From NCBI RefSeq assembly GCF_022788635.1, contig NZ_CP076024.1, positions 1,302,001 through 1,366,000 on the forward strand: a DNA stretch of 64,000 bases, read 5' to 3'. Source of the DNA: Methylobacter sp. S3L5C. Lineage in GTDB: Bacteria; Pseudomonadota; Gammaproteobacteria; Methylococcales; Methylomonadaceae. The notes beneath the pieces were generated by a model. That model saw only the letters and a list, made by a program, of their open reading frames with translations, had not been told where the DNA came from and made no database searches. A program made the translations under genes and the position numbers. This document shows positions 35,016 through 44,176 of the stretch, piece after piece. Within the stretch, counting starts at the first letter, position 1. Each line of letters opens with the position of its first letter.

Positions 35016-36623
35016 TTACTTGATTTTACCAAACAGGCTTTTAAGTTTTCCAAGTTGACCTTTAGCCGGAATCACTGGCGGTTGTTCGACAGCCAGTGGA
35101 GCAGGTGCTGGCTGAGTTTCTGCTTTAGCTTGTTTTGTCTCTTCAGGTTGCTGCTTTGAGCCAAACAGGCTTTTAAGTTTTCCAATTTGGGCTTTAGCGG
35201 GAGTCGCTGGCGGCTGTTCCAGTGTCGCTGAAGCAGGTTGAACTTTCGTTTCCTCTTGTTTTATCTCTTCGGCTGGCTGGCTTATATCACCAAAAAAATA
35301 ATTTTTATTTCCAAATTGATTTTTAGTCGCACTAAACGGCAAACTTTCTGTAGCTACTGGAGCAGGTTGAATTTTTTCCTCGACCTGTTTTTTTTCAACG
35401 AAAACCGGGTCTACTTTAATCGGCTTTTGACTAGTGCTTCCAAACAGATTTTTAAGCTTTCCAATCCTGCTTTTAGCGGGACTCACTGGCTGTTGCTTCG
35501 CTGGTGCAGGCTCAACTTCCGGTTTATTCTGCTTTATTGCCATAACTTCCGGCTCTGCTTTAACAGGTTCCTGGACGGTTTTTCCAAACAAGCTGTTACT
35601 CTTTTCGGCTGTTTCACCCGCTGGTTGTTTAACCGGGCTAACTGGCGGTTGTTCGACGACAACTACTGTCGGTGCAGGTGAGATAACTTCATCGGTCTTT
35701 TTTAATTCAACCAATGTTTCTTTTTCGTCCGGCTTTACGAGCGCAGGCTGTGCTTGCCCTTTAACCGGATCAACTGACTTGGCTTTTTCCAACTGTGCAA
35801 TCAAAGTGTCTTTAGTCGTTATTTTTTCTTCCAGGTGCGTTAACTGCTGCTTGGTATTAACCAAATCGAGGGCTTGCTGTTCCAGTTCGGTAAGACGCGC
35901 CAATTCAGACAGATGTTTTTCCAGGGTTTTGGATAAAACCTGTTGAGCCTGATCCTGTTGCTGTTGCAACAACAATTTTTGCTCTTCAAACGCCTGTTCC
36001 AGTTTGGAAATCTGACTGGTTTGGGCAGCAAGAATTGTTTGCAAGGTATCAATGAGGGCTTCCGTTCCAACACGTCTTGCCGTTTCAGCCTGAAAAGATT
36101 GCTGCAACTCGGCTTTCGTCTGCTGCTCGCTACGCAAACGTGTTGTTAACAGATTAATAACTCTATCGTGTTGTTGCCATAAGCCATCTGCTTTAATATC
36201 ACCCATTAACGGTACCGGGCGCTCGCCAAGATCAAAACTGGTTGCCAAGGTTTGAATAACGCCGGCAATCTCCTTATTACGTTGTGAAAGCTGCTCTTCA
36301 ATCTTTTCGGCTCGCTCAGCTTCATTTTGGGCAGACTGCCGGTCTTTTTGCATTTGCTCGGTATTGGCAGCCAATTCCTGCTGCATTTGCTGCGTTTGTT
36401 GTTGCGCGGCATTAATTGCAGAGTTGAGCTTATTTTGCTCTTCAAGATGCGAGTTTTCACTGACTATAATTTGGTTCTTTAAAGAACCAATCTTGATGCT
36501 ATAAATAATCGCCGTCAGCAACCAGGCCAGTATCGCTATAGCCAGGGTGTACAAAGGATTGTTCTGGGCCAGTAGAATCCAGTCAGAAATAGTGGCTTTA
36601 ATAATAGGTAAGTAAGTTTCCAT
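35016..36623 (-). CDS. Membrane-anchored coiled-coil protein with five LFG repeats
   Basis: Not recognised as a known family. From ATG 36623 (METYLP; the frame opens earlier at a TTG) it has 535 residues: one N-terminal membrane helix (LYTLAIAILAWLLTAIIYSI, about 23-43), a long coiled coil rich in Gln, Glu, Ala and Leu to about 270, and a Pro/Lys/Glu-rich tail. In the tail a motif recurs at about residues 340, 381, 431, 474 and 518, best form PAKxQxGKLKSLFGS, spaced 41-50 residues by Pro-rich linkers. The last copy is the C-terminus. The layout suggests a cytoplasmic tether whose repeats bind a partner (inference). It stands alone. Confidence 0.85.
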   Translation of the reverse strand: METYLPIIKATISDWILLAQNNPLYTLAIAILAWLLTAIIYSIKIGSLKNQIIVSENSHLEEQNKLNSAINAAQQQTQQMQQELAANTEQMQKDRQSAQNEAERAEKIEEQLSQRNKEIAGVIQTLATSFDLGERPVPLMGDIKADGLWQQHDRVINLLTTRLRSEQQTKAELQQSFQAETARRVGTEALIDTLQTILAAQTSQISKLEQAFEEQKLLLQQQQDQAQQVLSKTLEKHLSELARLTELEQQALDLVNTKQQLTHLEEKITTKDTLIAQLEKAKSVDPVKGQAQPALVKPDEKETLVELKKTDEVISPAPTVVVVEQPPVSPVKQPAGETAEKSNSLFGKTVQEPVKAEPEVMAIKQNKPEVEPAPAKQQPVSPAKSRIGKLKNLFGSTSQKPIKVDPVFVEKKQVEEKIQPAPVATESLPFSATKNQFGNKNYFFGDISQPAEEIKQEETKVQPASATLEQPPATPAKAQIGKLKSLFGSKQQPEETKQAKAETQPAPAPLAVEQPPVIPAKGQLGKLKSLFGKIK

Positions 36624-36813
36624 AAATACGTTTCTCAATAAAAAATAACGGTAATATATTGATTTAGTGGTGATTTTATTTTTTTATTTACTGCCATATA
36701 CCTTAATGGCGAGTCCACATTAACTTAAATATTTGTCTTTAAGAGCCCGTCCATAAACTCAACTTGTCAAAAATTTGAAATTTTTTGTACACTGCTGTTT
36801 AGTAAAAATCACC

Positions 36814-37350
36814 TTAAAACTCAATACCCTGTTCGGCTTTAATGCCCTGCTGAAAGGCATGTTTTATCATAGTCATTTCAGTCACCGTATCGGCAATTTC
36901 AATCACTTCGGGTGCAGCATTGCGACCGGTCATAATTAAATGTACCCAGGATGGTTTTTCATTGCGAATAAAATCCGCAATTTCCTGACCGGAAATCCAC
37001 TGATAGCCGCAACAATAATTAATCTCGTCCAGTAAAACCACATCAAATTCTTCAGAAAGAATTTTCTGTTTGCTAAGCTCCCATATTTCCCGACTGGTTT
37101 TAATATCCTGTTCAGGATTTTTGGTATCCCAGGTAAAACCGTCACCCAAAGCATGCCATTCAATGTTATCAAAACGTTCTGCGGCTTTTTGTTCGCCCGT
37201 TTGCCATTGCCCTTTTATATACTGAATAACACAGACTTTCATATCCCAACCTGCGGCACGAAAAACCATGCCTAATGCACTGGATGATTTGCCCTTACCT
37301 TCACCGGTATTAACTACAACCAGTCCTCGTCGTCTATCTCTCGATTTCAT
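36814..37350 (-). CDS. cobO: Cob(I)yrinic acid a,c-diamide adenosyltransferase
   Basis: Adenosylates the corrinoid cobalt with ATP in B12 synthesis or salvage (CobO/CobA/BtuR family). P-loop NTGEGKGKSS at residues 14-23, then GWDMKVCVIQYIKGQW, FDVVLLDEINYCCGY (Walker B) and HLIMTGRNAAPEVIE, all diagnostic. I start at ATG 37350 (MKSRDRRRG, GGAATGG upstream), giving 178 residues; the frame is open to 37425 and E. coli BtuR is slightly longer, so an earlier start is possible. It is divergent from hemL with a 132-base gap. Confidence 0.93.
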   Translation of the reverse strand: MKSRDRRRGLVVVNTGEGKGKSSSALGMVFRAAGWDMKVCVIQYIKGQWQTGEQKAAERFDNIEWHALGDGFTWDTKNPEQDIKTSREIWELSKQKILSEEFDVVLLDEINYCCGYQWISGQEIADFIRNEKPSWVHLIMTGRNAAPEVIEIADTVTEMTMIKHAFQQGIKAEQGIEF

Positions 37351-37482
37351 AAACCATTCCGTAATTTGATTAAGTAGTAATAAGGTAAATACTTTATTAG
37401 TAGAGAACGCATTGAACGCTTTCAATCATGATAAAGTTACCCTATTCTTTACGCCATTCATTGTAACCTTAAAAAAGAAATT

Positions 37483-38763
37483 ATGACCGAAGCAACTGTT
37501 TTATTTTCCAATGCCAAGCAAGTTATTCCCGGCGGCGTAAATTCGCCAGTACGCTCGTTTAACGGCGTAGGCGGCACACCAGTTTTTATTGACCATGCCC
37601 ATGGCGCTTATGTCTACGATAGTTCGGGCAAGCGTTATATTGATTATGTCTGCTCCTGGGGGCCGATGATTTTAGGCCATGCGCATCCTGACGTTATTGC
37701 TGCGGTTAAGCAGGCTGCTGAAAAAGGCCTGAGTTTTGGCGCACCAACAGAAATTGAAACACAAATGGCCCGGCGGGTTTGTGATCTGATGCCATCGATT
37801 GAGTTGGTCAGAATGGTCAGTTCCGGCACCGAAGCGACCATGAGCGCCATTCGCTTGGCCAGAGGTTATACGGGGCGGGATAAAATTGTTAAATTTGAAG
37901 GCTGTTATCACGGCCATTCGGATTCCTTATTGGTTAAAGCAGGTTCTGGCGCCCTGACTTTTGGAGTCCCCAGCTCACCGGGCGTACCCGCATCGGTTGC
38001 TGCAGACACGCTAACCTTAACCTATAACGATAGTGAATCGGTTAAGGCTTTATTTACCGAATTAGGTGAACAAATCGCCTGTATTATTGTTGAACCGGTC
38101 GCCGGTAACATGAACTGCATTCCACCAGTACCGGGTTTTCTGGAAACCTTGCGTCAAGTCTGTGACCAATATGGCAGCATACTGATTTTTGATGAAGTGA
38201 TGACCGGGTTTAGGGTCGGTCTACAGGGCGCACAAGGGGTTTACAACATCAAGCCGGATTTAACCACACTGGGTAAAATTATCGGCGGCGGTATGCCGGT
38301 CGGTGCTTTTGGCGGACAACGTAAAATCATGGAACATCTTGCTCCTCTGGGACCGGTGTATCAAGCGGGTACTTTGTCCGGCAATCCTGTTGCCATGGCG
38401 GCCGGACTAAAAACACTGGAATTAATCGCCCAACCCGGATTTTATGAAGCCTTATCTGCAAAAACCGAAACTCTGACTGCCGGCTTAAAAGAACGTGCTC
38501 ATCAGGCCGGTATTGCCATGACTACCAACAGTGTTGGCGGTATGTTTGGTTTATTTTTTAGCCCGGAACAGCAAGTGACGACCTTTGCTCAGGTTATGCA
38601 ATGTGATCAGGCTTTATTTAAACGCTTTTTTCATGCCATGCTTGAAGCTGGTATTTATTTGGCTCCTTCAGCCTATGAAGCCGGTTTTATTTCGGCAGCG
38701 CATACCGATGAAGATCTGAATAAGACGCTGGATAGCGCAGAAGCGCTGTTTAAAAGTTTATAA
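37483..38763 (+). CDS. hemL: Glutamate-1-semialdehyde 2,1-aminomutase
   Basis: Converts glutamate-1-semialdehyde to 5-aminolevulinate, the tetrapyrrole precursor, with PLP. 426 residues as usual; the PLP lysine is Lys265 in [27 protein letters not shown] at 17-26 and [20 protein letters not shown] are signature stretches. A purine-rich AAAAAAGAAA precedes the ATG. Facing cobO, it groups two tetrapyrrole genes, heme/B12 entry and corrinoid adenosylation. Confidence 0.97.
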   Translation: MTEATVLFSNAKQVIPGGVNSPVRSFNGVGGTPVFIDHAHGAYVYDSSGKRYIDYVCSWGPMILGHAHPDVIAAVKQAAEKGLSFGAPTEIETQMARRVCDLMPSIELVRMVSSGTEATMSAIRLARGYTGRDKIVKFEGCYHGHSDSLLVKAGSGALTFGVPSSPGVPASVAADTLTLTYNDSESVKALFTELGEQIACIIVEPVAGNMNCIPPVPGFLETLRQVCDQYGSILIFDEVMTGFRVGLQGAQGVYNIKPDLTTLGKIIGGGMPVGAFGGQRKIMEHLAPLGPVYQAGTLSGNPVAMAAGLKTLELIAQPGFYEALSAKTETLTAGLKERAHQAGIAMTTNSVGGMFGLFFSPEQQVTTFAQVMQCDQALFKRFFHAMLEAGIYLAPSAYEAGFISAAHTDEDLNKTLDSAEALFKSL

Positions 38764-38829
38764 TCCGGTCAGAAAACGACTTTTACCAATATTGTACTGG
38801 TTGGTTTTTACAGCTTGCGGGATAAAAAG

Positions 38830-38855
38830 AAGGCACTTGGTTAGCCAAGTGCCTT
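38830..38855 (+). terminator. Rho-independent terminator after hemL
   Basis: Perfect 11-base arms (AAGGCACTTGG / CCAAGTGCCTT) with loop TTAG and trailing T, 67 bases after the hemL stop. From here to 39113 there is no gene; a small hairpin (GCAACTT...AAGTTGC) lies near 39040-39067. Confidence 0.85.
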
Positions 38856-39113
38856 TTCGAGGGGAACACACAGGAGAGGTCAAGCATTTATAATACATAT
38901 AGCAGTTACTATGCCAATAGCACCTAAGCCCTCGTTTCATATAGGTCGACTTACCAATTCAGGTATTCTTGTTTATCTGTTCAAACATTTTCTGCCCTAT
39001 TTTTAAGCAGCAGTTGCTGTATTAGTGTCCTAATTTGGTGCAACTTTACGTTACTTTAAAAGTTGCAGGAAATTGCTCACAAAGCTTCAAATTTGATCGG
39101 TCATTTTTAAAAT

Positions 39114-39974
39114 TCAATTACAAAACAATCTATCACAGACTTGTAGCGCTACTTTAGGCGAAAAGGATGACTCTATCGCAATTAGCATGGCGATACGCAC
39201 AGTATTTGCTAACCAAATAATAATTATCCCGAAAGGAAAAAGCCAGAAGGCTTGCGGAAAACGTAGCTCCTTTTTGAACAGCCAAAGATAGATCTCGAGA
39301 AATATGGTAATCAGGGAAATACCTTCCAAACTCGAATAAGAGGAAAATATTTCAACCTGAAAAGAGGCTGTACCCAATAAGAAAATTTCCGGTTGAGAGA
39401 CAAGTTCCGAATAAAACCAGCCGAGCAGTAAATAAACAAGCTGCATTGTGGGTTTAGCCAGATTGTTCCAGAATTCTTCTTGATCGAGGGGGTTTTCTTG
39501 TCGACCGAGCATTCCTAACAGCATCCAGGCGCAAATTCCCAGCACACAACCCATGAGTAATGCTATATACTCCTGGCGAATCAGTCCTAACCAAAAATGA
39601 CCTGGAACCAATGCAAGCAACCATAGCATCAATGTTACTCTGGTCAGCGTAAACCAACCTGCAAACCAAGAGGCCGAGAGATGCTCAGGGTTGGTGGGGA
39701 TGCCGAAAATGAGTTCAGTGACAACCGCGAATGCAGCAAAAGCGAGGAGGTGACATATCAGCCAATACATCCAGCGATGTTCACATGACTGCTCCTGTAA
39801 ATCACTTAGAATCCCCTTAATCCGAGGGCTGAGAATAAGTAAAAAAGCGCTAATAATCCACAGGCCTGCCGGCCAAATCTCTTTCGAAAAATTAAATATC
39901 CACTTGGACCAATTGATATTATTCACCAAAAGAGGTGAGAGGAGTTGGGGTGCTTCATGCCGTGTGGTTATCAC
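39114..39974 (-). pseudogene. Truncated, catalytically dead exosortase (XrtE-like)
   Basis: A 286-residue multi-pass membrane protein (GTG start 39974) related to exosortases, the membrane peptidases that process PEP-CTERM-type tails. YSSLEGISLITIFLEIYLWL followed by FKKELRFPQAFWLFPFG and WLANTVRIAM is the region that in active enzymes reads C-S-G-x-E-G then NxxRI. Here the catalytic Cys codon is Tyr (TAT) and the Gly is Ser. The frame stops right after SPKVALQ, before the conserved His segment and any C-terminal CPBP-protease part found in the XrtE/VPEID type. The Arg is kept. It borders IS remnants, which likely caused the truncation. Assignment to XrtE is from memory. Confidence 0.72.
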
Positions 39975-40065
39975 TATAAGTTCAATAGACTGTAATCGCG
40001 TAGCGCCACCATCTTAAAATATTCTAAATGCACTGGTATCCTTTAGTTTTTTTTGAGGATATCTT

Positions 40066-40370
40066 ATGGCATTAACTGAACAGCAACTAAAAAATATAAA
40101 AACATGGCAAGCGCGTGGCTCTTCGCAAACAGCTTATTGCCAAGCACATGGATTGAATAAAAAAAGTTTTCAAGATGGTTTAGCAATTATTAAGCACTTT
40201 CCCAAGCAATGGCATCTTCGTTGATTGCAATTGACGTTACACAACCGATTATAACTCCGCCGGCGATAAATGAACCCTTGGGGCTACGGTTAGTCAATGG
40301 GCTCTCATTGGAGCTGCTTGTTAACACCTCGCCGCGCTGGCTTGCGGAGCTATTGCAATGCCCGGATTAA
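40066..40370 (+). pseudogene. IS66-family accessory gene tnpA, frameshifted
   Basis: Two overlapping frames together look like one IS66 TnpA: 40066-40224 gives MALTEQQLKNIKTWQARGSS..AYCQAHGLNKKSF, and 40209-40370 gives EPLGLRLVNGLSLELLVNTS then PRWLAELLQCPD, the usual TnpA C-terminus. A frameshift near 40210 separates them. The end overlaps the tnpB start, as in IS66 elements. Confidence 0.75.
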
Positions 40371-40576
40371 TAACAGATCCTATCGCTATTTGGTTGGCGG
40401 TCGAGTCCGATGACATGCGGCGTGGCATTGACGGCTTGTCAATGATTGCTCAAGAAGCTTTGGGTAAGGTACCTTTCTCAGGTGTCGTCATCGTGTTCAG
40501 CAACCGCCCCGGTAATCGCATCAAAGTGTTGCTCTGGTATGCTACTGGCGTATGGCTGTGTCAACGTCGCTCCTGA
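40358..40576 (+). pseudogene. IS66-family tnpB, 3' end lost
   Basis: 72 codons of a protein normally about 115 long: IWLAVESDDMRRGIDGLSMI, PFSGVVIVFSNRPGNRIKVL and LLWYATGVWLCQR match IS66 TnpB. It breaks off after WLCQRR exactly where the IS1595-type element begins. The continuation is not found on the far side of that element. Confidence 0.85.
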
Positions 40577-41621
40577 TTAGCAAGATGCTTCAGCTGACCG
40601 AAGCCATACCTCTGAACGAGGCCCAATGGCAATAGCCGCGACAAGAAGACGCGATGGAAGCTTATCGAGTTGGAAGCGGCGATTGAAGCGATAGGCAAAT
40701 GCTGCCAAATAGCGCGAGGTGTATTTTGCGAAACCAAAGGCATGATAAGCACCACCCAAGCTAGTTTTTAGATTACCTAATATCGTATTAATCCAAAGAA
40801 AGTCCGGCATATCTTTGGGTTTTCGACCGCCGACTATAATAGCCCGATGCTGGCACCCAGCCTCGGATACCGCCGCAAAACAGCTCAAGCCATCAGAAAG
40901 CACGGAGCAGCCAGGTGCAAGGTTGGTTTTAGCCCAGTCAGCAATGGCTTTTTTAGTGAAGCCGGAGACCGGTGTTAATTTGATGCGTAAAGGATGACCA
41001 TCGTCATCAAGTGATAACGCAGCAACAAAAGGTACCTTATTTTCGGAACCCCGCCCGGCTTTTCCACCACTGAGTTCGCCACCGAAATATGCGTCATCAA
41101 TTTGAACTTGGCCACTGAGGGTATAACGTGTTTCACGCTCAGACATGGCTTCCATCAATTTATGATGAATGAGCCATGCCGTGGGATAACTGACCGCCAA
41201 ATATCGTTTCAGAGCCAGCGCAGATAAACCAGTCTTGGTCTGGCTGATTAGGTAGATCGCCAGAAACCAAATAGTGAGTGGTAGCTTGGTGCTTTGGAAG
41301 AGAGTCCCTGCGATGAGCGACGTTTGGTGTCGACAAATCTGACACTGGAAAGTGTTGTGCGATCCGACTTTAAATACGCTGTGACCGGTATGACTACAAT
41401 AACTGCAAACGAAACCTTGAGGCCATCGTGCTTGCTTTAACGCCGCTTCGCATTGTACTTCAGTACCAAATTGTTTGAGAAACTCAGGCATAGATAAGCC
41501 CGGTTGAAACTGGATACGATTCATTGACATGACACGACCCTCTTTTTAATGGGCTGAATTCAGAATACTCCAACTTTTGGCGCAATGAGTAGACTTGGCT
41601 GAAATACATTGCTAATCAAGA
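40571..41621 (-). mobile_element. IS1595-family insertion sequence
   Basis: An intact transposase gene flanked by inverted repeats: 40571-40594 (TCCTGATTAGCAAGATGCTT...) and 41598-41621 match at 19 of 24 positions. It cuts the IS66 tnpB. I see no matching 8-bp target duplication, and the right flank does not continue tnpB, so a later rearrangement is likely. The outer ends could extend a few bases. Confidence 0.75.
40577..41530 (-). CDS. IS1595-family transposase, full length
   Basis: A 317-residue ISXO2-type DDE transposase. N-terminal zinc ribbon FVCSYCSHTGHSVF and FQCQICRHQTS, then the catalytic region with QIDDAYFGGELSGGKAGRGS (first Asp), VLSDGLSCF (second Asp) and FLWINTILGNLKTSLGGAYH, where this family has Asn/His-type residues near the third acid. 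No frame break, so it may still be active. Confidence 0.92.
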   Translation of the reverse strand: MSMNRIQFQPGLSMPEFLKQFGTEVQCEAALKQARWPQGFVCSYCSHTGHSVFKVGSHNTFQCQICRHQTSLIAGTLFQSTKLPLTIWFLAIYLISQTKTGLSALALKRYLAVSYPTAWLIHHKLMEAMSERETRYTLSGQVQIDDAYFGGELSGGKAGRGSENKVPFVAALSLDDDGHPLRIKLTPVSGFTKKAIADWAKTNLAPGCSVLSDGLSCFAAVSEAGCQHRAIIVGGRKPKDMPDFLWINTILGNLKTSLGGAYHAFGFAKYTSRYLAAFAYRFNRRFQLDKLPSRLLVAAIAIGPRSEVWLRSAEASC

Positions 41622-41690
41622 AAATTTATAACGCTTGGCCTATACGCCCCACCAAATCAAATTTTTTTTAAGTACTCTTAACGTAATCAA

Positions 41691-42818
41691 TCAGACTCCC
41701 TTGACTAAAGGAAGTCTGGGTACAGAAAATCCCGCACGCCGTTGACGAATTACCGCAGCCAAATAAATCCACGGCGATTGTTGACGAATACAGCGGGTTT
41801 CAATAACGCTGATCAGAACCGCGAAAATTCTCGTGCCATCTTCGGTTCGTGTACCATGACAAATACTTCTTAAAATCACCCAATGACGTAATGCTTGCTC
41901 AGCCTCGTTGTTGGTCAGAGGTAAATGTGGATGTGCCAATACCTGAAAAATAGCCTCCCAGTCGTTGAGCATTTCTCTGGCTAATGCACGTGCCTTGGTA
42001 TGTGTCACCGACGCACCCATTACTTCACAGGTACTCCGGTAATCTGATAGAGCGCTTTGATAAGTGATCGATAGCGCCTGATCTGGCGGCATTTCCCGAG
42101 CCGCATAAACTGCCTTAATCAGAGTGCCCAGCAGCAAGCCTGTCTGTTCGCCAAACAAGCGTGCCGCCATGTCCAGACTGTCTTTTAACCCTTCGGCCTT
42201 ACGTATCAGGTGTGCCTAACAACGAAGGCGCTTGAGGTAATAGCGGTAAACTTGCCAACCGTCACTCATTAGCCAGCCTTGAAAATGGCTACTTAATACA
42301 TTGGTCAGTAATTCTGAGTTTCGATTGGCGATTCAGTAAACGACTACATCAACTGTTTCAAAGGCGGTATAGGCTTTCCGGTATCTGGCTTCAATTCACG
42401 GTCACAGCGTACGCAATTTTCCGGATAATGATGCGCTTCTGCAGTAACTTCTATCTTTTGCTAGCGTCCATTACAGGGCGGTCCAAGTTGTTTGCCCGCT
42501 TTCCGTTTGTTGCCTCATCTGCCTCGGCCGGTGCTTTTTCTTCGGATTCGGTTTTCGATGCGTCTTCGGTGTCCAGGACGCGATCATCTTCGCCAGAAAA
42601 TCCATCCTGCCCTTGTTGTTGCTCCTGACCTTCATCGCAGGTGTTAGTCTATCACTACTGGGTGGCCCGTGAGCTATTCCGCGATGTTTGTCTCAGCCGC
42701 TCCCTCGCTTCTTTTAAGTCGTAGAGTAGTTTGACGGATAATCGACGCAGAACTTCCTCTGGCAATTGCAGCAATTTTCTTCAGTTAATTGCAGTAGATT
42801 GTGGTCACTTAATCTCAT
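41691..42818 (-). pseudogene. IS66-family transposase tnpC, decayed
   Basis: The C-terminal 159 codons (41691-42170) read in one frame: HTKARALAREMLNDWEAIFQ and HPHLPLTNNEAEQALRHWVI then RSICHGTRTEDGTRIFAVLI, the IS66 end. Upstream, the same protein continues in other frames (MRLSDHNLLQLTEEN from 42818, then IANRNSELLTNVLSSHFQGW, RYYLKRLRC, AHLIRKAEGLKDSLD) with several stops. Its strand is opposite to the tnpA/tnpB remnant, so the two come from different copies or an inversion. Confidence 0.85.
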
Positions 42819-42984
42819 GGGAAATAACACAGCACTTTTTTAACCAAATTTTTAGGTTTTTGACGTGGGGACTGAATAATTACGTCTGATATTGCCATCT
42901 GAGGGTATATTTATTTGTGGAAGTTAATATACCTGCCAAAAAAAATTGGATGTCAACCAACCCCGTTGAATCTTACGGACAATA

Positions 42985-43019
42985 AAAAACCCGCTAAGCC
43001 TTGCGACTTGCGGGTTTTT
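42985..43019 (-). terminator. Terminator after tRNA-Cys
   Basis: AAAAACCCGC pairs with GCGGGTTTTT around a 15-base loop. On the leftward strand it follows tRNA-Cys by about 30 bases and ends in T. Confidence 0.8.
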
Positions 43020-43050
43020 GTATTTCTTTGACTCTGTCTGAATTCACCAG

Positions 43051-43124
43051 TGGAGGTTGCGGGCGGAATCGAACCGCCGTAGATGGCTTTGCAGGCCACT
43101 GCATAACCATTTTGCTACGCAACC
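43051..43124 (-). tRNA. tRNA-Cys (GCA)
   Basis: A 74-nt cloverleaf on the leftward strand: acceptor GGTTGCG/CGCAACC, D-arm with TAGCAAAATGGTTATGC, anticodon loop CTGCAAA (GCA), T-arm GGCGG-TTCGATT-CCGCC, discriminator T and encoded CCA. Confidence 0.97.
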
Positions 43125-43139
43125 ATAAAGGTGAAATAG

Positions 43140-43165
43140 AAAAGCCGCGATATTTCGCGGCTTTT
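43140..43165 (-). terminator. Hairpin between tRNA-Gly and tRNA-Cys
   Basis: Perfect 11-base arms (AAAAGCCGCGA / TCGCGGCTTTT) with a 4-base loop, leaving TTTT on the leftward strand. It looks like a true terminator or a processing signal inside the two-tRNA unit. Confidence 0.8.
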
Positions 43166-43177
43166 CTATTTGTATAT

Positions 43178-43252
43178 TGGAGCGGGAAACGAGATTCGAA
43201 CTCGCGACCCCAACCTTGGCAAGGTTGTGCTCTACCACTGAGCTATTCCCGC
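43178..43252 (-). tRNA. tRNA-Gly (GCC)
   Basis: A 75-nt cloverleaf on the leftward strand: acceptor GCGGGAA/TTCCCGC, D-arm TAGCTCAGTGGTAGAGC, anticodon loop TTGCCAA (GCC), T-arm CGAG-TTCGAAT-CTCG, encoded CCA. It lies upstream of tRNA-Cys. Confidence 0.97.
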
Positions 43253-43306
43253 TTTGAATTTATTCAGCTATTATAGGGATTATTAAAATACTGTCAAACT
43301 TTATTT

Positions 43307-43840
43307 TTATTGAATGTCAATTGCCAAAGCCCACGCTTCGTTACCTTTACATTCACCGTCTTCGATTCTGACTTTAGCATAGGTTTTTTGTTTGCCATAA
43401 GCATCTGCAAACTCAAGTACAGAAACAGGAGTGCCTTGAGCAATATGCTGACAAGCGCCGGATCTGTCTTTCTCTTCGGTATCATCATAAGCCGAAATTG
43501 CACCAGGCGTTACTACCAAACGAACGGTTGCTGCAGCATCATAAGCATTGGCGCTTTTCAATGTATAGCGTTGACCAATAGCGAGATCTTTAAGAGCGGG
43601 TCCGGAGATAGTGGGCTTTGAGCTGTCATCGCCCATTGTCATCAATAAAACAAGCAAAATGACTACTCCACCAATGCTGCCAAAAAATACTTTTGGATTG
43701 GTTTCTTTTAAACTTAAGAATGAAGAAACCAAGCTGCCTGCCGTATTTTTTGCAGAATCTGCAGGCTGTGTAACATTTTCATCTTGGGCTATTTCTTCTT
43801 GAACGATTTCTTCTTGTTTGGTGTTTTCTTCATTACTCAT
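43307..43840 (-). CDS. Single-pass membrane protein, unknown function
   Basis: 177 residues: an acidic N-terminus (Glu/Gln/Asp-rich, about 1-30), one membrane helix (VFFGSIGGVVILLVLLMTMG, about 51-70), then an extracytoplasmic beta-rich part with two Cys (SGACQHI, DGECKGN) and a SH3-like look (GQRYTLKSANAYDAAATVRL). No family recognised. Its leftward transcript would run into the tRNA genes 54 bases on. Confidence 0.75.
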   Translation of the reverse strand: MSNEENTKQEEIVQEEIAQDENVTQPADSAKNTAGSLVSSFLSLKETNPKVFFGSIGGVVILLVLLMTMGDDSSKPTISGPALKDLAIGQRYTLKSANAYDAAATVRLVVTPGAISAYDDTEEKDRSGACQHIAQGTPVSVLEFADAYGKQKTYAKVRIEDGECKGNEAWALAIDIQ

Positions 43841-44176
43841 CTCTTATCCTCATAGTGGTGTAATTTTATTTATTATATTGATGAATCATTGGCCAATGCC
43901 TTATTTAAGTATTCCCGGGTAACAAGTAAGCACTCTTGATGTTATCAATCTACGACTATTCAAAAGCAGATTGATCACTTACTAATACCTATACTTAATA
44001 GGTCAACTTACCACGATCAAAAAAATTTTCAAGTGCTTTGTGACTATTGTCCATCAGATTTAACATTAAAAATGCTAGGGTATTTTTTTAAAGGATCATC
44101 ATTTGTTATTTTTGCATGATGCGCTTCAGAGTCTTCAGCACATCCTACGAGTAAACTTTACTTATTACGAGTTGCC
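43841..44176. other. Gene-free stretch
   Basis: 336 A/T-rich bases between the single-pass protein start and the ABC permease stop. The promoter of the leftward 43307-43840 gene should be in its left part; no operator, repeat or RNA feature recognised. Confidence 0.4.

Noticed and set aside
42428-42628. 66-codon rightward frame in the IS66 remnant
   Set aside because: Antisense to the Lys/Pro-rich linker of the decayed tnpC.
43001-43276. 91-codon rightward frame over the tRNA genes (contains GKRDSNSRPQPWQGC)
   Set aside because: It is a conceptual translation of the antisense of tRNA-Cys and tRNA-Gly, a common annotation artefact.
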